This document shows positions 11,162 through 20,437 of a stretch of 64,000 bases of DNA, one piece after another. The stretch is from Sulfurimicrobium sp963779055. GTDB lineage: Bacteria > Pseudomonadota > Gammaproteobacteria > Burkholderiales > Sulfuricellaceae. The notes beneath the pieces were generated by a model. That model worked only from the letters and a program-made list of their open reading frames with translations. It was not told the DNA's origin and did not search any database. The stretch lies in the NCBI GenBank assembly GCA_963779055.1, contig CAVZWN010000004.1, positions 930,001 to 994,000 on the forward strand, in the 5' to 3' direction. The translations under genes and the position numbers were made by a program. Within the stretch, counting starts at the first letter, position 1, and every line of letters starts with the position of its first letter.

Positions 11162-11581
11162 ATGAAAGCACAAATCAAATGGGCTGGGGAAGCCAGTTTC
11201 ACCGGCGTAACCGAGAGCGGACACTCCGTCACAATGGACGGTCCTCCCGACATGGGAGGATGCAATGCCGGCCCACGACCCATGGAACTGTTGCTACTTG
11301 GCACAGGGGGTTGTACTTCCTTTGATGTAGTTCACATCTTAAAAAAAAGCCGCCAGCAGGTTACCGATTGCGTTGCCGAAATTGACGCCCAACGTGCAAC
11401 GACCGACCCCAAGGTATTTACCAGCATCCACATCCACTTTATCGTCAGTGGAAAAAACCTGAAAGCCGAGCAGGTTGAGCGTGCGATTAAGCTTTCCGCT
11501 GAGAAATACTGTTCGGCATCCATCATGCTGGGGAAAAGTGCTGAAATCACACATGACTTCGAGATCGTGGAAACCGCTTGA
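11162..11581 (+). CDS. OsmC family protein (YhfA-like)
   Basis: This 139-residue OsmC/Ohr-fold protein contains GPRPMELLLLGTGGCTSFDV with the first conserved cysteine and EKYCSASIML with the second, the pair expected for a peroxidase-type active site. I chose ATG 11162 because AGGAAAGGA lies just upstream. An upstream in-frame ATG at 11105 adds 19 residues outside the family. The substrate is not known. Confidence 0.85.
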   Translation: MKAQIKWAGEASFTGVTESGHSVTMDGPPDMGGCNAGPRPMELLLLGTGGCTSFDVVHILKKSRQQVTDCVAEIDAQRATTDPKVFTSIHIHFIVSGKNLKAEQVERAIKLSAEKYCSASIMLGKSAEITHDFEIVETA

Positions 11582-11656
11582 ACAGCTTTTCTGCGACATT
11601 GCAAATTAGGCCAGCTTCCCCTAAACTGGAATCAAATCAACCAGATATCATTTAAT

Positions 11657-12064
11657 ATGTTGTTTATTAAACACAAAATCCGTCTTGCTCAAATTTTTAC
11701 CGCAGCCGCCTTGCTTTTGGCATCTGCCGTGCAAGCCGAAATTTACAAACACGTTGATGCCCAGGGCCGCGTGACTTACTCAAATGTGCCGATAAAAGGC
11801 GCCACCAAACTCAATCTTGAGCCGCTGACCACGGTGCCGCCTCCGCGTGCTAAAGCCAGCACGCCCTCGCCTGCAGGCTTCCCCAAAGTAGACAACGACA
11901 CGCAGAAAAAACGGGACGATACCCGGCGCAAGATTCTGGAAGAAGAGCTTGCCGCCGAAGAAAAACTTCTGGCAGACGCCACAAAGGGACAGCTGAAGGA
12001 AGAGATCCAGCTCCATGAGAAAAACATTTCCGCGCTCAAAAAAGAACTGACCAATATAAAGTGA
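11657..12064 (+). CDS. DUF4124 domain-containing secreted protein
   Basis: This 135-residue protein has a cleavable signal peptide (about residues 1-27, ending SAVQA). A DUF4124 domain follows (EIYKHVDAQGRVTYSNVPI), then a proline-rich linker and a charged C-terminal coiled coil of lysine, glutamate and leucine. Its function is unknown. The stop overlaps the ntrB GTG start by four bases, so the two are probably co-translated. A second DUF4124 protein is at 50616. Confidence 0.8.
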   Translation: MLFIKHKIRLAQIFTAAALLLASAVQAEIYKHVDAQGRVTYSNVPIKGATKLNLEPLTTVPPPRAKASTPSPAGFPKVDNDTQKKRDDTRRKILEEELAAEEKLLADATKGQLKEEIQLHEKNISALKKELTNIK

Positions 12065-13119
12065 CCGCTTCCTTGCTTCCGGGCCTGGAGCATCTTTCCA
12101 CGGCCATTTTTTTGCTGGATGAAGGCGGTCTTGTACTGCACGCCAACCCCGCAGCCGAAAACCTGTTCGAATCCAGCCTGAGCCAACTTGCCGGCCACAG
12201 TCTGGCCCAGATATTCGGCACCAGCAGTCCGCTTGTCTCAGCCGTCGAGCAGATCCTCCCTGGCAACACCAGTTTTACCGAACACGAACTCACCTTAAGC
12301 TCCGCCAGTCACACACTTCTTTCCGTCAGTTGTACGTTTACGCCCATAGAAGCCGGTGCAACCCGCCTCATTCTTGAATTTCATCAGATCGACAAGCAAC
12401 TTAAAATTGTCCGCGAAGAAAGAATGCTGCTGCAACAACAAGCCAACCAGGAGCTGGTGCGCAACCTGGCACACGAAATCAAGAATCCGCTTGGCGGGCT
12501 GCGCGGCGCTGCGCAACTGCTGGAACTGGAATTATCCAAACCGGAACTGAAAGAATATACCCAGGTCATCATCAAGGAAGCGGACAGGCTCCGTTCGCTG
12601 ATGGACCGGCTGCTCACGCCCCATCGCCTGCCCCACTGCCGCAACGTGAATATTCATGAAGTTCTGGAAAGGGTTCGCAGCCTGCTCCTGGCAGAGCACA
12701 CCCAAGGCATCTCCATCCGGCGCGATTACGACACCAGTCTGCCAGACATTTACGCCGATCAGGAGCAACTGATTCAGGTGGCGCTCAACATCTGTCGCAA
12801 TGCTGCTCAGGCCATGCATGGAATGGGACAAATCACACTCCGGACACGCATTGCCAGGCAAATCACGCTGGCAAAAAAACGTTATCGGCTCGCGCTTATG
12901 ATTCAGATTATCGACAACGGACCGGGCGTTCCTGAAGACATCCACGAAAAAATCTTCTATCCCCTGGTATCCGGCCGCGACGGCGGCAGCGGCCTTGGGC
13001 TTACGCTCGCGCAGACGTTTGTGGCCCAGCATCATGGAAGTATTGAATGCGAAAGCAAACCGGGCCGCACCTGCTTTACAATATTGCTGCCAGTAACCGA
13101 AACTGCGCACCCAACCTGA
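12061..13119 (+). CDS. glnL: Nitrogen regulation sensor histidine kinase NtrB
   Basis: This 352-residue soluble kinase/phosphatase acts on NtrC in response to PII. It has an N-terminal PAS domain (about 10-115), the H box LAHEIKNPLGGLRG with phosphoacceptor H138, and the N box NICRNAAQAM. The G boxes IDNGPGVP and GGSGLGLTLAQ follow. There is no transmembrane segment, as is normal for NtrB. The start is GTG, overlapping the upstream DUF4124 gene; ntrC follows after 17 bases. Confidence 0.93.
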   Translation: MTASLLPGLEHLSTAIFLLDEGGLVLHANPAAENLFESSLSQLAGHSLAQIFGTSSPLVSAVEQILPGNTSFTEHELTLSSASHTLLSVSCTFTPIEAGATRLILEFHQIDKQLKIVREERMLLQQQANQELVRNLAHEIKNPLGGLRGAAQLLELELSKPELKEYTQVIIKEADRLRSLMDRLLTPHRLPHCRNVNIHEVLERVRSLLLAEHTQGISIRRDYDTSLPDIYADQEQLIQVALNICRNAAQAMHGMGQITLRTRIARQITLAKKRYRLALMIQIIDNGPGVPEDIHEKIFYPLVSGRDGGSGLGLTLAQTFVAQHHGSIECESKPGRTCFTILLPVTETAHPT

Positions 13120-13136
13120 AATAACAAGAAACCTTT

Positions 13137-14534
13137 ATGAAGCCAATTTGGATCATTGACGACGACCGCTCCATCCGCTGGGTATTTGAAAAAACACTGG
13201 CACGGGCCGGCATCGAATTCAAAAGCTTTTCCTCCGCGCAGGAAGCGCTTTCTGCTCTTGACACGTCGACACCCCAAGTCGTTGTGAGTGATATCCGGAT
13301 GCCTGGTGAGTCAGGCCTTGAGTTGCTGCAGCACCTCAAGCAGCGCTACCCGGCCCTACCCGTCATCATCATGACGGCCCACTCCGATCTGGAAAGTGCC
13401 GTTTCCGCTTTTCAGGGGGGGGCATTCGAATACCTGCCCAAGCCATTCGACATTGATCACGCTGTTGATCTGATTCGCCGCGCCATTGAAGAAAGCATGC
13501 GCCAAAGCGGAGAACAGGAAACACTTGAAACAGCCCCTGAAATTCTTGGCCAGGCCCCGGCAATGCAGGAAGTATTTCGCGCCATTGGCCGCCTGTCGCA
13601 GTCGCATGTCACCGTACTGATCAACGGTGAATCCGGCTCCGGCAAGGAACTGGTTGCGCGCGCCTTGCACCGTCACAGCCCACGCGCCGATAAACCTTTC
13701 ATTGCGATTAACACCGCCGCCATTCCCAAAGACTTGCTGGAGTCCGAACTATTCGGACATGAACGCGGCGCGTTTACCGGCGCGCAGGCGATGCGTCGGG
13801 GGCGCTTCGAGCAGGCCGACGGTGGCACGCTGTTTCTGGACGAAATCGGCGACATGCCCTCCGAACTGCAAACCCGTCTCCTGCGCGTGCTATCCGACGG
13901 CCAGTTCTACCGCGTGGGCGGACACGCTCCAATTAAAGTCAACGTGCGCGTGATCGCCGCAACCCATCAGGACATGGAACAGCGCGTCAAACAGGGGCTG
14001 TTTCGCGAAGATCTTTTTCACCGCCTGAACGTGATTCGGCTGCGCCTGCCGCCTATGCGTGAACGAAGAGAAGACATCCCTCTGCTGGCCAAATACTTTC
14101 TGCAGAAGAGTGCTCAGGAGCTCGGCGTCGAAGCTAAAAAGCTGTCAGACGCGGCGCTCAAGTATCTGGCCACACTACCGTGGAGCGGCAACGTCCGGCA
14201 GCTTGAAAACGTCTGTCACTGGATCACGGTCATGGCGCCGGGGCAGAATGTGGAAATCCTCGACCTGCCCCCGGAATTACGCGAAGAAAGCCAGTCCGTC
14301 GTCTGCGCCGACTGGACCAGCGCACTGGAAACGGCTGCGGGCTCAGCCTTTGATCGCGGCGAAAAAGGCATCATGGAGGCGTTCACCCATCAATTCGAGC
14401 GCGTGCTGATCGCCCAGGCGCTCAGACATACCGGCGGAAGAAAAATCGAAGCCGCACAACTGCTTGGCCTGGGACGCAACACCCTGACCCGGAAAATTCA
14501 GGAACTGGGCATGGAAGATAACGGCGAAGCCTGA
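13137..14534 (+). CDS. glnG: Nitrogen regulation response regulator NtrC
   Basis: This 465-residue sigma-54 activator has a receiver domain with phosphoacceptor D52 (VVVSDIRMPG). The AAA+ domain has Walker A GESGSGKE and the sigma-54 contact loop GAFTGA, and a Fis-type helix-turn-helix sits at the C-terminus (AAQLLGLGRNTLTRKI). It is paired with ntrB. Its last 37 bases overlap the convergent cbbR gene. Confidence 0.95.
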   Translation: MKPIWIIDDDRSIRWVFEKTLARAGIEFKSFSSAQEALSALDTSTPQVVVSDIRMPGESGLELLQHLKQRYPALPVIIMTAHSDLESAVSAFQGGAFEYLPKPFDIDHAVDLIRRAIEESMRQSGEQETLETAPEILGQAPAMQEVFRAIGRLSQSHVTVLINGESGSGKELVARALHRHSPRADKPFIAINTAAIPKDLLESELFGHERGAFTGAQAMRRGRFEQADGGTLFLDEIGDMPSELQTRLLRVLSDGQFYRVGGHAPIKVNVRVIAATHQDMEQRVKQGLFREDLFHRLNVIRLRLPPMRERREDIPLLAKYFLQKSAQELGVEAKKLSDAALKYLATLPWSGNVRQLENVCHWITVMAPGQNVEILDLPPELREESQSVVCADWTSALETAAGSAFDRGEKGIMEAFTHQFERVLIAQALRHTGGRKIEAAQLLGLGRNTLTRKIQELGMEDNGEA

Positions 14535-15439
14535 TTCTTCGCCATCAGCGCTGTGGCCTCCTCCAGCAGGAACGCCTTGAACCCCGCCGCCACCGGCGAA
14601 AGCCGCTTGTTCTGGCGGTGCACCACAAACCAGTGGCGCCTGATCGGGAAAGATTCCACATCGAGTATGACCAGCCGCCCGGTTTCCAGCTCCAGCGCCA
14701 CAGTATGCAGAGACACGATCCCGAGCCCCATCCCGGCCTGTACCGCCTGCTTGATGGCTTCGTTGGTGCTCATCACCATGCCTGCATTCAAGGCAATACC
14801 GTGCTCCTGAAATATGCGCTCCATCGCGCCGCGCGTTCCAGACCCCGGCTCACGTACCAGAAAAGTTTCCTCCCCGAGCTGTCGCAGCTCGATCTGCCTG
14901 ACGCCTACAAGGGCATGATTGGGGGAAGCAATAACCACCAGCGGGTTTTCCATGAAAGATTCCTCGCTGAGATCCTGATTTTCAGGCGGCTGTCCCATGA
15001 TCGCCATATCGGTTTCATTATTGGCCAGTTGCTGTAGCAGCACTTCACGATTGGTGACATCCAGACTGACCGTCACTCCGGTATGGCGCTGGCAGAAGCT
15101 GGCCAGCAATTGCAGCGCAAAATAGTTGGCGGTACTCACCACGGTGATCTTCAATTGCCCCTGATCCAGCCCCTTCATGCGCGCCAGCACCCCTTCCATT
15201 TCCTCCAGCTGCCCGGCAATCGCCCGGCAATAATGGAACATCTCCTGCCCGGCTTCGGTGAGAAATATTTTTTTCCCCATCTGCTCGAACAGCGGCAACC
15301 CGACACCCTCCTCGAGCTGCTTGACCTGCATCGAGACTGCGGGCTGGCTTAAATAAAGCGCTTCGGCTGCACGCGAAAAACTACGGTGTTTCGCGACTGA
15401 TTCAAATACCTTTAACTGGCGCAGTGTCAGGTGTAGCAT
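14498..15439 (-). CDS. cbbR: LysR-type regulator of RuBisCO genes (CbbR)
   Basis: This 313-residue LysR regulator has an N-terminal winged helix (LRQLKVFESVAKHRSFSRAA, then LSQPAVSMQVKQLEE) and a C-terminal ligand-binding domain of two Rossmann-like lobes. It is transcribed away from cbbM across a 148-base region with palindromes, the standard cbbR-cbb arrangement. I chose the ATG at 15439, which matches the CbbR start MLHLTLRQL; ATG 15445 or 15487 are possible. Confidence 0.88.
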   Translation of the reverse strand: MLHLTLRQLKVFESVAKHRSFSRAAEALYLSQPAVSMQVKQLEEGVGLPLFEQMGKKIFLTEAGQEMFHYCRAIAGQLEEMEGVLARMKGLDQGQLKITVVSTANYFALQLLASFCQRHTGVTVSLDVTNREVLLQQLANNETDMAIMGQPPENQDLSEESFMENPLVVIASPNHALVGVRQIELRQLGEETFLVREPGSGTRGAMERIFQEHGIALNAGMVMSTNEAIKQAVQAGMGLGIVSLHTVALELETGRLVILDVESFPIRRHWFVVHRQNKRLSPVAAGFKAFLLEEATALMAKNQASPLSSMPSS

Positions 15440-15453
15440 GAACATCCAATCTT

Positions 15454-15526
15454 TTATGTATAAGCTTTTGTTTATGGTAATTATCATAACAACTTAATGT
15501 TTCTTATACAAACTGACAGGTATAGT
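15454..15526. promoter_or_regulatory. cbbR-cbbM divergent control region with LysR-type palindromes
   Basis: Positions 15472-15489 form the palindrome TTATGGTAATTATCATAA, which fits the LysR T-N11-A rule. It is flanked by a wider inverted pair, TGTATAAG near 15456 and CTTATACA near 15503. A possible cbbM -10 (TATAGT, 15521-15526) lies just downstream and lacks a good -35, as expected for an activated promoter. CbbR binding is inferred, not shown. Confidence 0.6.
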
Positions 15527-15587
15527 GCCCCTTATCGCATCACGACTATTCCTTCGGGAATATCTTTTATAACCACAGGAGAAAGTA

Positions 15588-16967
15588 ATGGATCAATCCG
15601 CACGTTACGCCGACCTTAGTCTGAAAGAAGAAGACCTGATCAAGGGCGACAAGCATATCCTCGTCGCTTACCACATGCAGCCAGCCGCCGGCTATGGCTA
15701 CCTGGAAACCGCTGCTCACATCGCAGCCGAATCCTCCACTGGCACCAACGTTGAAGTGTGCACCACCGACGATTTCACCAAGGGCGTTGACGCACTGGTG
15801 TATTTCATCGACGAAGCCAAGGGCGTGATGAAAGTCGCTTACCCGATCGAACTGTTCGACCGCAACGTGACCGACGGCCGCGCCATGATTGTGTCGTTCC
15901 TGACGCTCGCGATTGGTAACAACCAAGGTCAAGGCGACGTAAAATGCCTGAAGATGCACGACTTCTATGTTCCTTGGTCCATGCTGCGTTTGTTTGACGG
16001 CCCGTCCAAAGACATCACCGACCTGTGGGACATTCTGGGTCGCCCACGCGTCAATGGCGGCTACATCGCCGGCACCATCATCAAGCCCAAACTGGGCCTG
16101 CGTCCTGAGCCGTTTGCCAAGGCAGCCTACCAGTTCTGGCTGGGCGGCGATTTCATCAAGAACGATGAGCCACAAGGCAACCAGACTTTCTGCCCCACCA
16201 AAAAAGTCATCCCGCTGGTTTACGACGCAATGAAGCGCGCCATGGACGAAACCGGCCAGGCCAAGCTGTTCTCCGCCAACATCACCGCTGACGACCATTA
16301 TGAAATGCTGGCCCGCGCCGATTACATCCTCGAAGCTTTTGGCCCGGACGCAAACAAGGTTGCCTTCCTGGTTGACGGCTACGTCGGCGGCCCCGGCATG
16401 GTTACTACCGCCCGTCGTCAGTACCCTGATCAGTACCTGCACTATCACCGTGCCGGTCACGGCGCTGTGACTTCTCCATCCGCCCTGCGTGGTTATACCG
16501 CGTTTGTGCTGTCCAAGATGTCCCGTCTGCAAGGCGCTTCCGGCATCCACGTCGGCACCATGGGCTTTGGCAAGATGGAAGGCGCGCAAGATGACCGCGC
16601 CATTGCCTACATGATCGAGCGTGATTCTGCCGATGGTCCTTACTACCATCAGGAATGGCACGGCATGAAGCCGACCACCCCGATCATCTCCGGCGGCATG
16701 AACGCGCTGCGCCTGCCAGGCTTCTTCGAGAACCTGGGCCACGGCAACGTGATCAACACCTCCGGTGGCGGCTCCTACGGCCACATCGACAGCCCGGCTG
16801 CTGGCGCGATCTCCCTGCGTCAGTCCTACGAGTGCTGGAAGGCCGGTGCCGACCCGATCGAATTCGCGAAAGAGCACAAGGAATTTGCGCGCGCATTCGA
16901 GTCTTTCCCGGGCGATGCCGACAAGATCTTCCCAGGCTGGCGTGAAAAGCTGGGCGTGCACAAGTAA
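15588..16967 (+). CDS. cbbM: Ribulose-bisphosphate carboxylase, form II
   Basis: This 459-residue form II RuBisCO forms homodimers or larger oligomers without a small subunit and fixes CO2 in the Calvin cycle. It has the carbamylated-lysine motif GGDFIKNDEPQGNQ, the GTIIKPKLGLRP catalytic lysine segment, and the HYHRAGHG and SGGMNALRLPGFF segments. A good ribosome site (CAGGAGAAAG) precedes ATG 15588. No cbbS gene is nearby. Form II enzymes tolerate low O2 and high CO2, so the host may fix carbon in microoxic or anoxic conditions. Confidence 0.98.
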   Translation: MDQSARYADLSLKEEDLIKGDKHILVAYHMQPAAGYGYLETAAHIAAESSTGTNVEVCTTDDFTKGVDALVYFIDEAKGVMKVAYPIELFDRNVTDGRAMIVSFLTLAIGNNQGQGDVKCLKMHDFYVPWSMLRLFDGPSKDITDLWDILGRPRVNGGYIAGTIIKPKLGLRPEPFAKAAYQFWLGGDFIKNDEPQGNQTFCPTKKVIPLVYDAMKRAMDETGQAKLFSANITADDHYEMLARADYILEAFGPDANKVAFLVDGYVGGPGMVTTARRQYPDQYLHYHRAGHGAVTSPSALRGYTAFVLSKMSRLQGASGIHVGTMGFGKMEGAQDDRAIAYMIERDSADGPYYHQEWHGMKPTTPIISGGMNALRLPGFFENLGHGNVINTSGGGSYGHIDSPAAGAISLRQSYECWKAGADPIEFAKEHKEFARAFESFPGDADKIFPGWREKLGVHK

Positions 16968-16993
16968 GTCCATGTTTTTGATGTAAAGAAGTG

Positions 16994-17026
16994 AAAAACG
17001 CCCCCACCTGCTGGGGGCGTTTTTTT
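16994..17026 (+). terminator. Intrinsic terminator after cbbM
   Basis: The arms AAAAACGCCCCC and GGGGGCGTTTTT enclose a seven-base loop and are followed by T residues. Because cbbQ starts only 46 bases later, this probably attenuates rather than fully separates cbbQO from the highly expressed cbbM. Confidence 0.88.
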
Positions 17027-17071
17027 CCGGGAACAGAAACCCCTTTTCCCGCGCGGATTATGGAGTAAAAA

Positions 17072-17875
17072 ATGACGGACAAAGACCAATACAAGGTTCA
17101 CAAGGAGCCTTTCTACCAAGCCCAAAGCAACGAGGTAAAACTCTACGAAGCTGCCTACAATGCACGCCTGCCGGTAATGGTCAAAGGGCCAACCGGCTGC
17201 GGCAAATCGCGCTTTGTCGAATACATGGCCTGGAAACTGGGAAGACCTCTGATTACGGTGGCCTGCAACGAAGACATGACGGCATCCGACCTGGTCGGCC
17301 GCTACCTGCTTGATGCCAACGGAACCCGCTGGCTGGACGGACCGCTGACCACTGCCGCACGCATCGGTGCCATCTGCTATCTCGACGAGATTGTTGAAGC
17401 CCGGCAGGACACCACGGTGGTGATTCACCCTCTGACCGACCACCGCCGCACCCTGCCGCTGGACAAGAAGGGCGAACTGCTCGAGGCGCACCCCGACTTT
17501 CAACTGGTGATTTCCTACAATCCGGGCTACCAGAGCCTGATGAAGGATCTCAAGCAGTCCACCAAGCAGCGTTTTACCGCCTTTGATTTCGACTACCCGG
17601 GCGCAAAGCTGGAGACGGGCATCGTGGCAAAAGAAACCGGCCTGGACGAAGAAACCGCTGCAAAACTGGTCAAGATCGGCGCCACGGCACGCAATCTCAA
17701 GGGCCACGGCCTGGACGAAGGCATTTCGACCCGTCTGCTGGTATACGCAGCCACCCTCATCAAAGGCGGCGTGGAGCCGCGCGATGCCTGCCGCATGTCC
17801 CTGGTGCGACCGATTACCGACGACGCGGATATTCGCGATACACTGGACCACGCAATCGACGCAACCTTTGCTTAA
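17072..17875 (+). CDS. cbbQ: RuBisCO activase-type AAA+ ATPase CbbQ
   Basis: This 267-residue MoxR-family AAA+ protein has Walker A GPTGCGKS at residues 39-46, Walker B YLDEI near 106-110, and a C-terminal CbbQ domain. With CbbO it remodels inhibited RuBisCO. The position directly after cbbM and before cbbO supports the name over its close homologue NirQ/NorQ. Confidence 0.93.
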   Translation: MTDKDQYKVHKEPFYQAQSNEVKLYEAAYNARLPVMVKGPTGCGKSRFVEYMAWKLGRPLITVACNEDMTASDLVGRYLLDANGTRWLDGPLTTAARIGAICYLDEIVEARQDTTVVIHPLTDHRRTLPLDKKGELLEAHPDFQLVISYNPGYQSLMKDLKQSTKQRFTAFDFDYPGAKLETGIVAKETGLDEETAAKLVKIGATARNLKGHGLDEGISTRLLVYAATLIKGGVEPRDACRMSLVRPITDDADIRDTLDHAIDATFA

Positions 17876-17887
17876 AACACACTTCAA

Positions 17888-18013
17888 GCCACAGAGCTCA
17901 CTGAGAGCCCACAGAGACGAAGCAGGTTTTGTCTGTTTTTCCCACGCACCCTACGGGTCAGAACGACAGCATGCAGTAACCGGCTTTTCTCTGTGGACTC
18001 CGTGTTCGCAGTG
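17888..18013. repeat. Imperfect inverted repeat between cbbQ and cbbO
   Basis: The left part (CACAGAG, CACTGAG, CCCACAGAGA near 17890-17917) is partly complementary to TCTCTGTGGACTCCGTG near 17989-18006. Such CACAGAG/CTCTGTG pairs look like a dispersed intergenic repeat. It fills most of the 169-base gap between cbbQ and cbbO; I see no gene in it. Confidence 0.5.
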
Positions 18014-18044
18014 ACCAGACAGATTTTTCCAGGTTATAAAGGAC

Positions 18045-20318
18045 ATGATCGTGGCTGAGGTAAACACCGAATACGAACACCCCCTGATGAAGGGCTACCG
18101 CGAGCAGCTCAATTGCGGCTTCCCGCAGGTCAGGGATGTCTTCGATGACTGCATGACGGAAGCCCTGTCCATCCTGTCCGAAGAGGGCACCACCGCCTAT
18201 CTCGAAACGGCCGGCTTCCTGTGCCGGATGGGGCGCGGCGTCGAGCCGGTGCTGGCATTCCTCGAGGAATGGCCATCGGTCGCCAAAAGACTGGGCGAAC
18301 CGGCCCTGCCGGCCATCATGGAATTCGTTCACAAGATGTACAAGTCGCCCAACGGCAAAGCCATCGTGCCGTTTCTGGAGACCATGGCGGCGACGGCCCG
18401 GCGCCTGCACTCCAGGGATCAGATGCAGGATTACATGGACCTGGCGCTGGATTTCATGGATCGCACCACCGGCTCGATCCATGGTATCCATACCACCTTC
18501 CCCAGCCCCGGCCTGCCCGCGTTCTACACCCAGACGCCTTACCTGCTCAGCCAGATTTCCCTGCAGGGACTGAAAAACTGGGTGGAATACGGCATCCGTA
18601 ATTACGGCGACCATCCGGAACGCCAGATCGATTACTTCAGCCTGCAGTCGGCGGACAGCAAGGCCGTCATGCAGCGTGAGCGTCACGGCACGCTGCTGGT
18701 GGACAACGAACGCAAGCTGGATATGTACCTGCGCGGACTGTGGGAGCATCACGACTACCTGGTGCCTTACTCTCTAGGCTTCGACGAACTGCGCAAACCT
18801 GTCCCCTACTACGACAAGCTCGGCATCCGCCTGCCGGATGTATACGACGATTTCAACGGCATTGCCGGGATTGATCGCTACCGCGCCACACTGGCCCATG
18901 TCATGGGGCACAAGCGCTGGACCACGGCGATTTTTGCCGACAACTTCAGTCCCTTCCAGCGCATGGCGGTCGAGTTTTTCGAGGATGCCCGCGTCGAATT
19001 TCTCGCTATCCAGCAATATCCCGGCCTGCGCCGTTTGTTCATGGCACTGCACCCCAGACCGGTGGAAGGCGCCTGCGACCCGGAAACCACTTCCTGCCTG
19101 CGCTTTCGCCTCGCCATGCTGTCCTACGCCCTGCTCGACCCGGCACACGGTTATCAGGACGCGCATCTCAACGACTTTGTTGCCCGTTTCCATGAAATCA
19201 TGGCCGGGGGCAACTCCAGCACCGAAGCCATTGCTGACCTGGCTATCAGCTACGTTGCCAGGACGCGCCGCCAGAGCGACCAGCTCGCCAAGGTGCATTT
19301 CGCCGACACCGAGATCGGTTACCGCGACGACAACCGCCACATGTGGCGTTTCCACGAGCAGAGCGACGACGAGGAAATGTTCGACGACCACCGCAAGCTC
19401 GAATGGGAAGAAGAACCAACCGGCCTGCCACCACGCCATTATCCCGAGTGGGACTATCTCAGCCAGACCTTCCGCCCGGACTGGGTGAGCGTGTATGAAG
19501 CCCTGCACCCCAAGGGCAAGGCCAGCGATATCGACAAGCTGCTGGCCAAGCATGCAGCCCTGGCCAAGCGCCTGAAACGCATGCTGGACCTGCTCAAGCC
19601 GCAGGAAAAAGTGCGTATCCGCTACCAGGAAGAAGGCAGCGAACTGGATCTGGATGTCGCCCTGCGCTCCCTGATCGACTTCAAGAGCGGCGCCAACCCC
19701 GACCCGCGCATCAACATGAGCCACAAGACCAGCGGGCGCGATATTGCTGTGATGCTGCTGCTGGACCTGTCCGAATCCCTCAATGAAAAAGCCGCCGGCG
19801 CTGACCAGACCATTCTCGAACTTTCGCAGGAAGCCGTTTCCCTGCTGGCCTGGGCAGTGGAACAGCTGGGCGACCCGTTCGCTATCGGCGGTTTTCACTC
19901 CAACACCCGCCATGACGTGCGCTACATGCACATCAAGGGCTATAGCGAGCGCTGGAACGATGACGTAAAAGGGCGGCTGGGCGCCATGAACGCAGCCTTC
20001 TCCACTCGCATGGGGGCAGCCATGCGCCATGCCGCGCATTATCTGGAAGCCCAGAAAGCCGACAAGAAACTGATGCTGATCCTCACCGACGGCCAACCCT
20101 CCGATGTGGACACCAAGGACGATCGCGTGCTGATCGAAGACGCCCGTCAGGCCGTCAAGGAACTGGACCAGAAAGGCATTTACACTTACTGCATCAACCT
20201 CGACCCCAAGGCCGACGAATACGTCAGCGATATCTTCGGCAAACAGTACACGGTGGTGGACAACATCCAGCGCCTGCCGGAACGCCTGCCCGAACTGTTC
20301 ATGGCACTGACAAAGTAA
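18045..20318 (+). CDS. cbbO: RuBisCO activation protein CbbO (VWA domain)
   Basis: This 757-residue partner of CbbQ docks the AAA+ ring onto RuBisCO. The long N-terminal region is helical. A C-terminal von Willebrand factor A domain starts near residue 565 and has the MIDAS motif DLSES at about 574-578, with later MIDAS-type residues in the TDGQPSD segment. The length fits CbbO. It is separated from cbbQ by a repeat-containing 169-base gap but is on the same strand. Confidence 0.93.
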   Translation: MIVAEVNTEYEHPLMKGYREQLNCGFPQVRDVFDDCMTEALSILSEEGTTAYLETAGFLCRMGRGVEPVLAFLEEWPSVAKRLGEPALPAIMEFVHKMYKSPNGKAIVPFLETMAATARRLHSRDQMQDYMDLALDFMDRTTGSIHGIHTTFPSPGLPAFYTQTPYLLSQISLQGLKNWVEYGIRNYGDHPERQIDYFSLQSADSKAVMQRERHGTLLVDNERKLDMYLRGLWEHHDYLVPYSLGFDELRKPVPYYDKLGIRLPDVYDDFNGIAGIDRYRATLAHVMGHKRWTTAIFADNFSPFQRMAVEFFEDARVEFLAIQQYPGLRRLFMALHPRPVEGACDPETTSCLRFRLAMLSYALLDPAHGYQDAHLNDFVARFHEIMAGGNSSTEAIADLAISYVARTRRQSDQLAKVHFADTEIGYRDDNRHMWRFHEQSDDEEMFDDHRKLEWEEEPTGLPPRHYPEWDYLSQTFRPDWVSVYEALHPKGKASDIDKLLAKHAALAKRLKRMLDLLKPQEKVRIRYQEEGSELDLDVALRSLIDFKSGANPDPRINMSHKTSGRDIAVMLLLDLSESLNEKAAGADQTILELSQEAVSLLAWAVEQLGDPFAIGGFHSNTRHDVRYMHIKGYSERWNDDVKGRLGAMNAAFSTRMGAAMRHAAHYLEAQKADKKLMLILTDGQPSDVDTKDDRVLIEDARQAVKELDQKGIYTYCINLDPKADEYVSDIFGKQYTVVDNIQRLPERLPELFMALTK

Positions 20319-20437
20319 GCGCCTGTCTTTATGGATGATGCATGCGCCTCGCTAGCCGGAGAAGATGGAATCCGCTGGCTCATTCTCAAAATCTTCGTGG
20401 CGTAGAGCACGGGCAACGGACTGGATAGCCGCCGCGC

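Noticed and set aside
15567..16973. 468-codon frame antisense to cbbM
   Set aside because: It is a shadow of a highly expressed, GC-rich gene; the sense frame is an unmistakable RuBisCO.
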